DNA from: Tubiluchus corallicola
Lineage: Eukaryota > Priapulida > Priapulimorpha > Priapulimorphida > Tubiluchidae
Reading direction: 5' to 3'
DNA: 64,000 nucleotides
NCBI GenBank assembly: GCA_030141605.1
Contig: JAQGDQ010000069.1
Span: forward strand, 129,126 to 193,125
The position numbers were made by a program, and so were the translations under genes. Below are positions 40,929-52,200 of this stretch, in pieces. The notes beneath the pieces were generated by a model that saw only the letters and a program-made list of their open reading frames with translations, was not told the origin of the DNA and did not search any database. Positions within the stretch are counted from its first letter, which is position 1. Each line of letters starts with the position of its first letter.

Positions 40929-43852
40929 TGAACCTCGTTATACCGCCCCCGTTATAAAGCCGGCCTCGCCATTACGCCAACTTTTGCCTTGTCCGGAGTT
41001 TCCTAATATATTAAATATATGACTTGGATAAAATTTTAGACTCGTACAGTAAATGGTTGATGACACTTAAATCCAGTAAATGTGCTTTACTTAGAATACG
41101 GCCTAAATCTATTACACCCTTATTTTCCAAATAATGATCAAATTTCATAGCTGCAAAATTTGTATCAGAAACTGGGGAGTAATGATTTCTAATGACCTCA
41201 AATAGAATTCCCATGTGAATCAGATCATTACTAAAGCAAACCATCCTATTGGCATGATTAAGTGGTGTGTGATATCGAGAAATGCAGCAGTAATTATTCC
41301 TCTCTATAAAGCTGTTGTTCGATGAGTCTAAGTTATTTGTGCAACCAGCTAGAACCAACATCAGATCAAACTTCTTTGGGCATCGTGTAGTTCATCCATG
41401 GAATTATCTTTCATCATCAACCATCAGTGCTTTATTAGTTGTCAGTTTCAAAAGGCATATGAGAGAGGGCCGTTTATAGATAGTTACCATCTAGGTGCTT
41501 ATTTCTTTGGATAAGGTATACAGAATAACGCCAACCTCGCCTACTGCCATCCGCCAACGTATCTGCTGTGCCAAAAGTCTATTGTACATAATAAATCTAC
41601 TCCGTTATAACGCCAGCCCAGATAAAATACAATGAATTGCTGAGAACAATCACTTGTAAAACAATGGCCTCTGAACAGAAAAACAATTATGGTGTTTAAA
41701 TTAAGATTTACGTCTTATTGCAAGTGAATGTATGAAAATGAATCCTGAGGTTTTGAGAGCAAGAAGCAAGCAATAATTAAGAGTTGTCTAGCTATTGTTC
41801 AGTACTGAACTAGTGTGAGTTTAACAGCTGTTAATTTTTTTGACTCAATGTCAAGTTATCTGTGGCGCTATTTATAGTCTTAATTATCCAGAAATATTAA
41901 CCACAGGGCTGCATATTTCTCTTAGCAGTAGACTAACCAGAATTTCACAAGACTGTTTCTCCAATCCAAGTTGTGTTACGTAAGTTTTACAATGTACCAC
42001 TGTAGAACTACACTTGCATTGTTAATGCAGCAAAAATATATAGTATATAACTCGTATTGTTGTAGGTATCAAAATATTATACTATTCATCACATATTAAA
42101 ATTAACTAAGAAAACAAAATAGAGGCTACGCAGCAGAATGGCTTTGATATTTAAAGGTCCTATGACACTATTTTTTGTGTTATTTTCTTTTGAAGCGTAG
42201 GCGGAATTACATATTTTCTAATTTCTAAAACACTTTTGATACATGCTTTTATGTGATATGGTAACTTAAATTAAGCGCCGTTGGCACTGTCACAAATATT
42301 ATCGCCCGCCATGACACGCAGTGCTGTGACGGAAGTGGCAATTAACAGCCGCAGTATAGTAGACAGCCAGTGGCCTCAGCAAACAGAACACTGTGAACTG
42401 AACAGAATGATTATTGCTGAGTAATGATTTATCTATTTTATTGTTAAGGAAACAATTTGGTAATGTGCATTTTGTTACGCGGTGGTGCCATAATTAATGT
42501 TTTTTTAAACTTAGCAGAAAGTGGCAGTATCTTAGGGAAGTGCTGCCATCTTTTGGTAGTTTGCCTGTAAAAATAATTAACTGTACTATCTATTTACATG
42601 CCATTTACTGGGTTTCAACTAGAGTTAATGAGGTGTAACAGGAGTCCTGGCTATTGTAAGTTGGGCAGTAGTAGTTTAGGTTTCATAGTCTGCTGGTAAA
42701 AAGTTCAGATTGCAAATTTCATAATGTAGTTTGTTAAGGTATGTTTTGCTTCAAATTATATATTGTGGTTTTTTGATTTACCTAAACTGAGGTTTATATA
42801 TATAATAATCTTTATTTGCCATAAAAAATCGATATATTCATAACTATAAAAGCAATTACGTTATTATTTCAAACTGCAATTTATATTGAACCCCCCTCTC
42901 CACCGCCTTTACTTCTTTTTTTTGAGCGCAGTAATAAAGGAAATCAACCTGTACCAAAGTGTTCATCATTTTTTATTGAGGTTATGGGTTACAACATGCA
43001 GACAGACAAATTGGACAAAACATCTATAAATAAAAACGTTCCTTACTATAGTATTTATCTATTTATAGCAAATAAACTTATAAGAACCAATTTTTATTTT
43101 ACAAACCTGCAAGGAACAGCAAATTTATAGTAACAAACACAGTTAGCAGAGTACTATTATGTTAGGCTGTGTGAACAATAGGTGTGCCGAGTACTCCTGC
43201 GAATTAGATCAAGCTGCAAGTAATCTGGTAGCTACTATTTTGGGTTAGATGCACAGTAATTAAGGTAATAATTAATCTTTGTAACTAAATTTCGTAAAAA
43301 CTGTATTTAGTCAAGGTTAGCAGTAAAGCATTTTAATGGAAATTCCCGATTTTAATAAAAACCTCCCTCTTTCACATTTTGAAATACTTCTCCTGATTTT
43401 TTACACATCACTTCAACATAAAAATGGCACAAAACGCGACCGCAGTGAGGACAAAACATCCTTTCCTTTTGCCACAAAAAGTAACGGCCATCTATCCTAC
43501 TAGGCATGGTAAAAAATGAAGCTTGGGCAGTTACACGTTGAATAAAGTTACACGTTTGACTGCATCAAACTTATATGCACGCCGATCAGCAGTAAAACTG
43601 TAGACTATGAGAATAATTTTTACTTTAATATCTAAAGCTTTTTTCTCTGAAACCTCATTTGCACATTCAAAAAAATGCCACGAAGGTTTTCCCGAGTGTC
43701 TAAAAATGTAGAAAGCACTATTTTAATGGTTTAAAAAATTGTCTGAAAGGCATTTCTTCTTGGTTTTCTGTTTTCTAACCCTAACCCCGCTATTACGCCA
43801 TATTTAGTGGTGTCCCAGACCTGGCGTTATAACGAGGTTTACGTGGATTACG
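40929..43852. mobile_element. Second Tigger-like family: composite, broken element
   Basis: AACCTCGTTATACCGCC at the left edge is mirrored by GGCGTTATAACGAGGTTTAC near 43830-43850. AACCTCGTTATAACG is a typical inner terminal sequence of Tigger/pogo transposons. Related blocks, ATTACGCCAAC near 40973 and ATAACGCCAACCTCGCC near 41524, lie on either side of a LINE relic, as if the left end was split by that insertion. CTCCGTTATAACGCCAG near 41598 is a third such block. No transposase frame is visible inside, and the exact ends and TA duplication are not clear. Confidence 0.5.
41321..41479 (+). mobile_element. LINE C-terminal relic
   Basis: The plus frame reads DESKLFVQPARTNIRSNFFG, then HRVVHPWNYL and SFKRHMREGRL before TAG at 41477. 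This is the standard last segment of a LINE reverse-transcriptase ORF (R-x-NFF-x-x-RVV-x-x-WN-x-L, then SFK). It is flanked on both sides by pieces of Tigger-like terminal sequence. The longer antisense open frame 41361-41011 covers the same bases and has no recognisable motif, so the plus reading is preferred. Confidence 0.65.
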
Positions 43853-44199
43853 TTTTACGGCAACGTGCAATAACATGTTGCGGCGTCATCTGTGGCAGGT
43901 TCAGATATTCTATATAAACAGTTCGCTTCACTTTATGTATTTTTGTGTTGCAGGCCTAATCTTTCTTTACATTTTTTTGTATGAAAGGTAAAAATTACAT
44001 TACGCATGTAAAAAAATTGTCATCGAGACTAAACAATCCTGCTGCATAGCTGCAATCTATGGCAAAATGAGTTATAGAAGTTAAGCAAGACCATTCTGAA
44101 CCTGTTAGTAATAGGAGGTCAATTAAAAGGAAGCTGCAGCAGATAAAGCAAATGAAATTCAAAAACAGGAACAGAATAAAATGCGAGATTGCCAAGTTG

Positions 44200-44288
44200 T
44201 GGCTAAGTGGATAAGGCACCCGTGCTTCGCATGAATGACATGGTAAGGGCTATGATATAGAAACATTGCTAAGATGCTGGTTCGCGCC
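44200..44288 (+). repeat. tRNA-like A and B boxes, probable tRNA-derived SINE head
   Basis: TGGCTAAGTGG at 44200-44210 fits the pol III A box and GGTTCGCGCC at 44279-44288 nearly fits the B box. A tRNA-like GATAAGGCACCCGTGCTTCG follows the A box. The spacing of about 70 nt is too long for an intact tRNA, and no cloverleaf closes around it. It is best read as a tRNA-derived SINE head or a broken tRNA pseudogene. Confidence 0.4.
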
Positions 44289-44539
44289 TCTTCTTAGAAG
44301 AATATCACAGATGATAAATCAGGTACCAGTCGTGCCGCCATAAACATGTCCTTCAGTAAGTCGTGCCTTTATATGCTTTCTGACTAGGAAAACAGAAGAG
44401 AACAGAATCCAAATATAATTAAGCGAAATGTGATACCCAAAACAAAACAGAGGTATTTTTATTATGTGAAAACAATAAGTTGTGCCAAAATTAGAGTATT
44501 CAAAGACTAATAATATCATTCTTCTTAATTCCATTTTAT

Positions 44540-45016
44540 TTTTTATAATTTGATCAAGACAACATACTTATTGCTTATTCACCGTATATTTGTTGCTGTT
44601 GGCATCTTTCTGTCTCGGAAGACAATGCAGTGTGCGCCAAGAGAGTCAGATATTGCTCATATTGATGGAGCTGCAGCGTCGACTGTGGCTGAGCAGTCCG
44701 ACCCTTGAACCACTGGTGTGGCCTCTCCAGGGCGCACGCCTGGGCAAGGTGCATGGAGATCCTGAGTTGCCCAGACAACAGGAACCCCCTCTCTTCCTCT
44801 CTGGTGTAGTCCAAAGGAAAGCGGAGCGATACGTTTGGCACCAGGTTGGCTGCAGGAGCTGCCAGAGTCAGTGAGCATGCTGCACTGGTCCGCCTTTGGG
44901 GCTCCACTCCTGATTTGGAAGGTTTACTCCTCTACACTTGACCTCCTCCGACCTCTAGCCATTGGCTGCTTGTGCAGCTCCTCCGCCCAGTGTCGAGATA
45001 GTGTGGGCATCCCGCA
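44540..45016 (-). mobile_element. GC-rich block joined to the 5S-like sequence; possible retroposon body
   Basis: About 440 bp are clearly more GC-rich than all surrounding DNA and start directly at the 3' end of the 5S-like sequence (minus strand), with no T-run terminator between them. The minus-strand end runs into GAATAAGCAATAAG and an A-rich tract (AAAAAATAAAATGG) near 44540. Open frames exist on both strands (minus 44907-44575, 110 aa; plus 44590-44874, 94 aa) but neither is recognised. The order 5S head, unrelated body, A-rich tail is that of a SINE3-type retroposon; I infer this from structure only. Confidence 0.45.
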
Positions 45017-45135
45017 AGCCTACAGCACCTGGTATTCCTAGGCGGTCACCCATCCAAGTACTAACCAGGCTCTGTGTTGCTTAACTTTGGTGATAAGACG
45101 AGAATCGGTGTTTTCAACGTGATATGGCCGTAGGC
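45017..45135 (-). rRNA. 5S rRNA-like sequence, probably a pseudogene or SINE head
   Basis: The reverse complement runs from GCCTACGGCC to GGTGCTGTAGGCT over 119 bp, the length and ends of animal 5S rRNA. The internal control region is well kept (AAGTTAAGCAAC; TTAGTACTTGGATGGGTGAC), and the GCCTAC/GTAGGC terminal stem still pairs. Against the common animal 5S sequence as I remember it there are several changes in helices II and III (ATCACG, CCGATTCTC, ATCACCAAAG, AACACAGAGCC) that break pairs. The 3' end has no T run and continues into the GC-rich block. A functional gene is therefore unlikely; the homology is secure. Confidence 0.8.
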
Positions 45136-45692
45136 TATCTGATATCACAGCATGATATACATCGTACATAATTATTAACAAACATGACAAACGCATTGCT
45201 GTGAATTACAGGCAGTTAATTTTCCCATGGAAGAATAAGCACCTTGATAATGAATTAAACCAAGCTTACAGCATGACTGTTACTTACTACCTGAATGTAA
45301 AGGTCAAGACAACATGTCCATCATCAACCTCCAAAGAATTTCAATCATACTTTCTGAATGGCGAAGTTTCAGGTTGCTGCAAATCAGCAAATTCTTTGAG
45401 TGACATTAAGTCTATTGTTAATCTATTGCTAAATTTAAGAAGCATTTCAAAGCCTTGACAGATCTGCCTCTTTCTTGACTTCACTTACTTGAATTTACTG
45501 TTTGAAAAATTAAGCAGCCTTTCAAGGAGCTTAGTTGTACTCCTGTCACTTGAAAAAGTGACTCCAGTCACTTGAACGAAACAGCAGCCTGCTACAGCTG
45601 GGTGAACTGGAGGTAGGAAATCTAGTAGAAGCAACATAATATCATATCATTGTTATGTGCATATATTTGAAAAAAAACGAGTGAAAATTTAC

Positions 45693-45840
45693 CTGCAATG
45701 TGCTGCCATCTATTAGAAGTAGTGTAAACTGACGTGCCATATAAGCACAATGCAGTAAGTTATTGAGATGGCTATATCTAGCTTGACCTAAATACTTAAC
45801 ATCCTCACTAATAACAAGCTGTAGCACCATTAGTGCAATC
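45693..45840 (-). other. Isolated exon-like segment, product unknown
   Basis: On the minus strand, 148 bp are open between a good acceptor (TTTTCCTGTAG) and a good donor (CAG|GTAAAT). The translation has protein-like composition: IALMVLQLVISEDVKYLG, then ARYSHLNNLLHCAYMARQF and LLIDGSTLQ. I do not recognise it. It lies about 440 bp beyond the HAUS7 stop codon on the same strand and its phase (1 base + 49 codons) does not fit a HAUS7 exon. A possible next acceptor near 45626 would give only a nine-codon end. It could be the last part of an unrecognised gene, a pseudo-exon or a retroposed fragment. Confidence 0.3.
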
Positions 45841-46279
45841 CTACAGGAAAACATGAACACCAAACATTTACTTTAAATTCAAGGAATATCTTTAATTACA
45901 GACTGTATAAATGCGATTTAAGAGATCCTAAGTAACTGCCAAAATTAAAAATCACCGGAAAAACAATTTTGGAAAGGAAATAGCTCAAGCAAGTTTTACG
46001 AGGCAGGCTTATTAACATCCTAAAAACCACTGACATGGTAGCGACTAAATAATTGCTATTTCTTTTACTACAAATAAATCTTTTACTACAGGGTGAAGCA
46101 TGAGGGACTGTTTTCGTCACAGTGACATTTATTTCACAGTAATATCCAACAAATGAAGCCTACATTTTTACATTCTAAGTAGAGCCACTGTATTTCCTTT
46201 GCACTTTATATCACTGAATCATACACTTGTGTGGAAACTTCAACTTGTAGCTTTCCAGTGAAGGTTAATTATCGTGACA

Positions 46280-49200
46280 TTACGTTGAAGAAAGTTTGAT
46301 TTTCGGATTCCAGGTGGCACCACTGTCCTCAACAGTGAGCTTTGACAATGTTGCTATGCACTCCTGGAATGCCTCCAAAGTCTTTTTTCTCATTTGATCT
46401 AAATAAAACAATTCAAAGTAAGTCACAAAAGGTAGTTAATACTTTATAAAACATGGGATCTTAACTGTTCAAATTAGCTTTGGATTTTTTCAGCACTTTA
46501 GTTTATTTAATTGAACTCTAAGAGCAAAGAATCAAATATGAAAATGCTGCAGTACTTTGCATGGTTCATAGCCTGTTTCCAAAAATAGTTTTTGTTGTTT
46601 TATCGCAAAAAACTACATATAATTGGATAAATATGCTGTGTATAGAAACGTTCGGCCAGATGTCCCAGATGTACAGCAACCAGATAAGTACAGAATAAAC
46701 AATATTCTGCAAATATGTGAAAATAAAATATCAATTACAGCAGAAAACATAGAAAACCTAATAGATAACAAAAATAAATGTCAATATATATCTTAAATGC
46801 AAAAAATGTGGCAATTTTTTCAAGGTACCAGCACAATGCAACAGAGAACGCAGTGCTCAAAAATCTACTGTCAATAGTATTGAATGACATTGGCAAGACT
46901 GGTACCTAGCTCACTATCAGAGATAATCAGCTAAAGATGAAACAATAAACACAGAGAAGTATGTATACATTCTCCCCTAAGCAGAAAGAAAGTAGTCGAA
47001 AGCCACCTAGACGCAATTTTCCCGATTATTCACACATCCATTTACTAACTAGATCCAAGGCAGCCTAACTTTGTAGCTAACCATAAAGTGACCAATTATT
47101 ATTAGATATCCAGAGATACACCCTTATTCAGAAGAATTTTTCTCTCTGTTTTCCAGTGTATCATAAGCAATATTACGTGTCATCTTAAGCAATTGGCAGT
47201 AGAGTGTCTTACAATTGACAGGTATCAGCAATAAAATTAAAAGTGTGCGCATGTTCAGTACCTAAAGATTCATCCTCTTTTTGCTTGGCACTAGTAATGC
47301 TGTCTTTCATCGCAACAGTTGAAGTGTATGAATGCTTTACGGAATCTAGTGTTTCCAAAAACTGAAAATAAGTAGCACAAAATTAAATATTTGAGCAGGG
47401 AATTGAACACAAAAAAAACATTCAGCGTTTACAGCCTCGATTAATCGCAAAGGTTTTAATATCATTCTCCATACATTTTTTTGTTTGCGTTAATCTAACT
47501 GAGGACGTTTACTTTCAATCGCACATTCAACTACTATCAATCAAATTATAAAAAGGCCACAGTTATTTCCTAGAATTTGATATTAAAATCTATATCTGGA
47601 ATGTAGGAATGATCTTATTCAACAACAAATGCACATAATTGCATAATAACAGTAAGTTTAGTAACCCACAAAGTCAATGTAAATGTATTGTTAATGTTCA
47701 TAAGAAAGTATGGGCTTTGAGGTGATATTTTTTCTGTTATAATTTATTATAGACAATGTTACTCATATACATACATACATTTGTAGCTTACGCTGAAAGT
47801 AAACCCAAACGACAGCTAATTTAGATTACTTGTGTAAATAAATTTTCGCTGGGTCATGATGGCAAATTACAAAAATAGGTTTACGTCAATAAGCCACTTG
47901 GGGCTTTTGCCTCCACGTTTGCTGATAAGACTAAGGTTAATAGTTGATAAGGCTACGGGTGCAATAGCGGCCGTCATTACCATCTTACTTGTTATTTGTG
48001 TACATCGAAAATTTTCTTTTATAAATCCAAAAAAATATTAATTGCATGAAAACAGTGAATATGACAGGAGAGAAGTCATTGTCACGCTTAGCAAACTACC
48101 TGTGATATGTTAAGAAAAAATTCCGCCATCTAATGTAGCTATTTACATAATGCTATACATTTACTTACACCCGTAAAATTTGTCAGCATCTGATGGATGG
48201 TTGCCATAGTTTCACCAAGTGGGGAAATTGTGGGTGGCTCCCTGTCACACCATAGCAACAGCTCGGATTCGTAGGAAATGTTAAAGTTGAGTGCTAATTG
48301 CTTGAATTCAGATAAAACGAAGTTCAGCCTCCGGCTCACATTATCCATAATATCACCATCATAAACCTATAGAAAACGTAATATTTATCAGGTAATATCC
48401 ATAAGAAGTATTACTAAATCTTAAGAAAATATACTGAAATTTGGCTTTTTTTTAAGCACTACGAAAGTATAACGTTAGTATTAGCTGCTGTTTTCAAACA
48501 CAGAATTTTGATTAATTAAATTGTATGCATTTAACGTTGCTAAAAATGTCATTTTCGTGTCAACGGCAGCCATTTTGAATGCATCTATTTCATGGGATAC
48601 TGAGACTGTCTAGTGCCTTTCCAGGTTTGGACAACTTTGAAAGATGTAAAATCCATCCTGAAGTATAATAACTATATTAACAATGTGTTTATGTGTTTTG
48701 CAATAGCCAGCCAAAAGACTGCGAAATGAATTAAAGTATCATTTAGCAAACTTATTAAAGAAAATAAAGAGCATTGAACATGTATCTTAAAACTTTCCAC
48801 AGTTGTTCTGAAAAAATGTTACAATTTATGTTACAATTCAGATGCCAAGACACATTACAAAAACACAACTTTTGCAACATTTCAATTGCATAATGGCTCA
48901 TAATAGCAAAGACAAAACTGAAATGTGAAAATTAGCAAAGCTTGAAGCCTCCCTTCATGTGCCGATAGTCCTAAGGATATTCAGAACTATGAACCAAGTA
49001 AAACGAGTTAATAGGATGGGCTCTTAAATCAGAATAAACCCCACACTAAAACTAAAATCCAACAAGTTCATATCATTTTAAGTGTTTTTGAATAGTGCTT
49101 ATTTATATGAAATGAATCTTGTAAAGCAGACATTCAACTTCGACAATGTCGAGAGGCAAGTTCACATATGGTGCAGTTGTATCCTGCACCAATACATATA

Positions 49201-52200
49201 AACTTACACATCATACGATTTGCTTTCCGTGGTGAGTTTAGTACATGAGAGCTTTGGGTAAATATTTACTAATTTAGCAATCAATTTACAAGCCCAGTTT
49301 ACTAACCTTTATCTTAAACATGTTTCCATAGCAATGCTAGCGAATAACTTAGCATAAATTTGGACCAGGATTTGCAATTAAATAAACTGCTTGAACTAAT
49401 TGCATGAATAATTACTAAAACAAATATTTAAACATTGGCAATTATTCTTGGGCAAAAATAAATTTGAGGTGACATGTTTCAGAAAATCCCTGCCCCACAG
49501 TCACCAGATCTCATTTACAGTTATAATTACTGACATACTGATTTTCTACAAGTTTTTATTCAACACTTTTATTACCACAAAAATCAGCATTTCTAACAAA
49601 AAATAAATAAAAAATAAAAACTTTTCTGAACTACAAAACAATGATAATTGTAAGTGATTAGATAGTTCTAGATCATCAACTAATGTAAATAAAAAAAATC
49701 ACAGAGTTTATCATACATTCATTCCATTCCTTATTAAGCACGTAACTTAGTGGCAAACTGGATCATTTTATGAAACAGTGGTACTATAGATCAAATCAAA
49801 ACCATAAAAGTGCATGACAACTTGAGCAAAAAAAAAGATGGTTATAATTAAAAATTACAATCGTAAAAACTGGAAACAAAATCATAATTAAAGAACATTC
49901 ATGGTTATGATTTAAAAGCGGTTACAAATAAAAGGTTTTTTAGAGCATTTTAGTTAAATCTTTCCACATTTAACATTTAAGGTCCTCACACATTACCCAG
50001 TCATTATGTTCAGTCTTTCTTTAAGCTTTATTGTTAAACATGGATTGTCAACGTGGGTTTTCTAATCGTATTTTATATCAAATATGGAAGCACCTGACAT
50101 TTATAATAAGCTACGCACCTCAGCTGGCTGTAATGTATTAATATATTCGTATTCGCTCTTAATCCTCATATCTAATTCAGCTGACATCTGCCTCAGTTGA
50201 CTCAGATCAGGTGAGCTAAAGATAAACAAAGACTGATGATGAAATCACGCGCTTGTTAAAGCAAACTCGAGGCCAATAAGTACGAGTAAACACAGGTACA
50301 AAGAAAAAGCACGTTTATAGCGCTGAGTTTACGCAAACAAGTGCAATCATAGGCAGGTGTGTATAAGCACAAGGGATAGAGAACACACACCTAAAAAGTG
50401 CACGAACTTTCAATATCAGAATCATAAAATCCAAACAACATAGAAAGGTACAAAAACTTTATTCCCTTAAAAAATCACCTCACCATAATGCATTTTATTA
50501 TGTACATGTTTTAAGTGAGTGCCTGCCTAGAATAGATACATGTATTAAAAACATTACTTTATAAGCACTAAGTATCACATTGCTGTCCATGACAGCTGAT
50601 CTGCTTGTATTGGGTAGTAAGACAACACCATAACATTTGTACATTTTAACAAGGTGGTGAACTCACGTTTTTGACACATCACAAACAGAATAAAACATCT
50701 TTTGCAGTAAGCCAGACTTTTTCTAATTTAGTAAGATACCATAAACCAGAGATCTAATATTCACTACATGAGTGGTGAAAAAAGCTTGCAATCATTAATT
50801 AAATACCGTTATTAAATTTTTTTAGTTTAACACTAATCATGACTACTTTTGCCTTGGTAAATGATATTCACAAAACCCTGCTCAAAAATCCTGTTTGCCT
50901 GTTGCATTGCATTATAACAGCACATTTCCTAATGTACTAACTGACACCTTCCTCCCAGACGAAGCTAACCAATGAAAAAATCACACGTTTTTGACCTACA
51001 TCACAGTTTGCTTATTTCCGTTTCTTTAACCTCATCTGCAAATGTTTGCTCCTCAGTATGAAAGTATACTTAAACATTGGAACATTCTTACCATTCAAAA
51101 ATTAGAACAACAAAACAAATTAGGTACTTGCACCACTGCACAAAAGTACATAAAGTTACAACTCGAGGTCAGCAATTTGCAACATTTGTTTCCTGACCTT
51201 CATAAACACTGGTCATTATTCAGTACTCACACGATCAATGGGGAATGAGATGAAGGTGGTTTCTCCTTCTGTTTCCAATCTAGATATGCTGTGACATTAT
51301 GTGGTAACAATTCCAGTTTATTTGTAAACTGGGCTTCATTGCTGGCAGCAAGTTCATCAATAAGATCACGGGCACTGCTGTAACTGTGCGATGATGCATA
51401 ATCACTGTTTACAAAAAAACAAATAATTAAGTACAAATGAAATAACATTGATTTGAATAACACACTGAATCAAAAGAAGAATAAAAGTTAATAAAATGTA
51501 TCGATAACAGTTGCATAATAAGCTGATCCTCCTGATTAAAAAAATACATTGCTCAGCAACCAAATGCAGTTTTTTAATGCTCTAATTGCACTCTGAAAGG
51601 CAAATGCCATGAACGTCATTATAAAGTATGTTCTCTATAGAGTTATATTTTATTTATTATTTATTTTACGTTTATTTCAGTACATAAAAAGTACCATAGA
51701 ATAATAAACAAAGCATGGTAAAAAATCACAAAAATATTTCTACAAGACAAAATAAATATTTACATAAAGAACAGAGAATTAGTAAAACATGTAAAAAAGG
51801 GTTCGTAAGTGTATATTCCCAATGGGCAAACATATTCGAAGTTAAATTGATATTAGTATTAAGAATAAAACTGTATATGACTTCACTGCTTCAATTTAAA
51901 ACTCGGTAAGTGAAAAACTTCATCAATGCAGAACAGTAGGCCTAAGCCGTTTTTAATTTCCAAATAGTGCCAACATTAAAAGTGGATCCAAATGGTAGAA
52001 AAGAAAAAGCTGAACAATAAGATTTAAACAGAACAAGTTTGACATCAGCAGAGCAAAAACTAAAACTTCTGCAAAAAATATTGAATCTAATATAAAAAAG
52101 GCACAATTGATTTAGAATACCAGCATTGTTTTTACAATTATCATTAATTATGTGACAAAGATATTTTATTTCATGTTCAAGTTCAATCGATTCTCCCTGC

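Noticed and set aside
41011-41361. Minus-strand open frame of 116 codons
   Set aside because: No recognisable motif, and the opposite strand at its upper end encodes a clear LINE C-terminus.
42160-42480. AAAGGTCCTATGACAC start and a locally GC-richer stretch resembling a MITE end
   Set aside because: I could not find the matching inverted end or a target duplication in the window.
44200-44288. A functional tRNA gene
   Set aside because: A and B boxes are too far apart, the B box has a mismatch, and no acceptor stem closes.
45201-45458. Plus-strand open frame of 85 codons next to the 5S-like sequence
   Set aside because: No splice context or family motif; I could not separate it from chance in AT-rich DNA.
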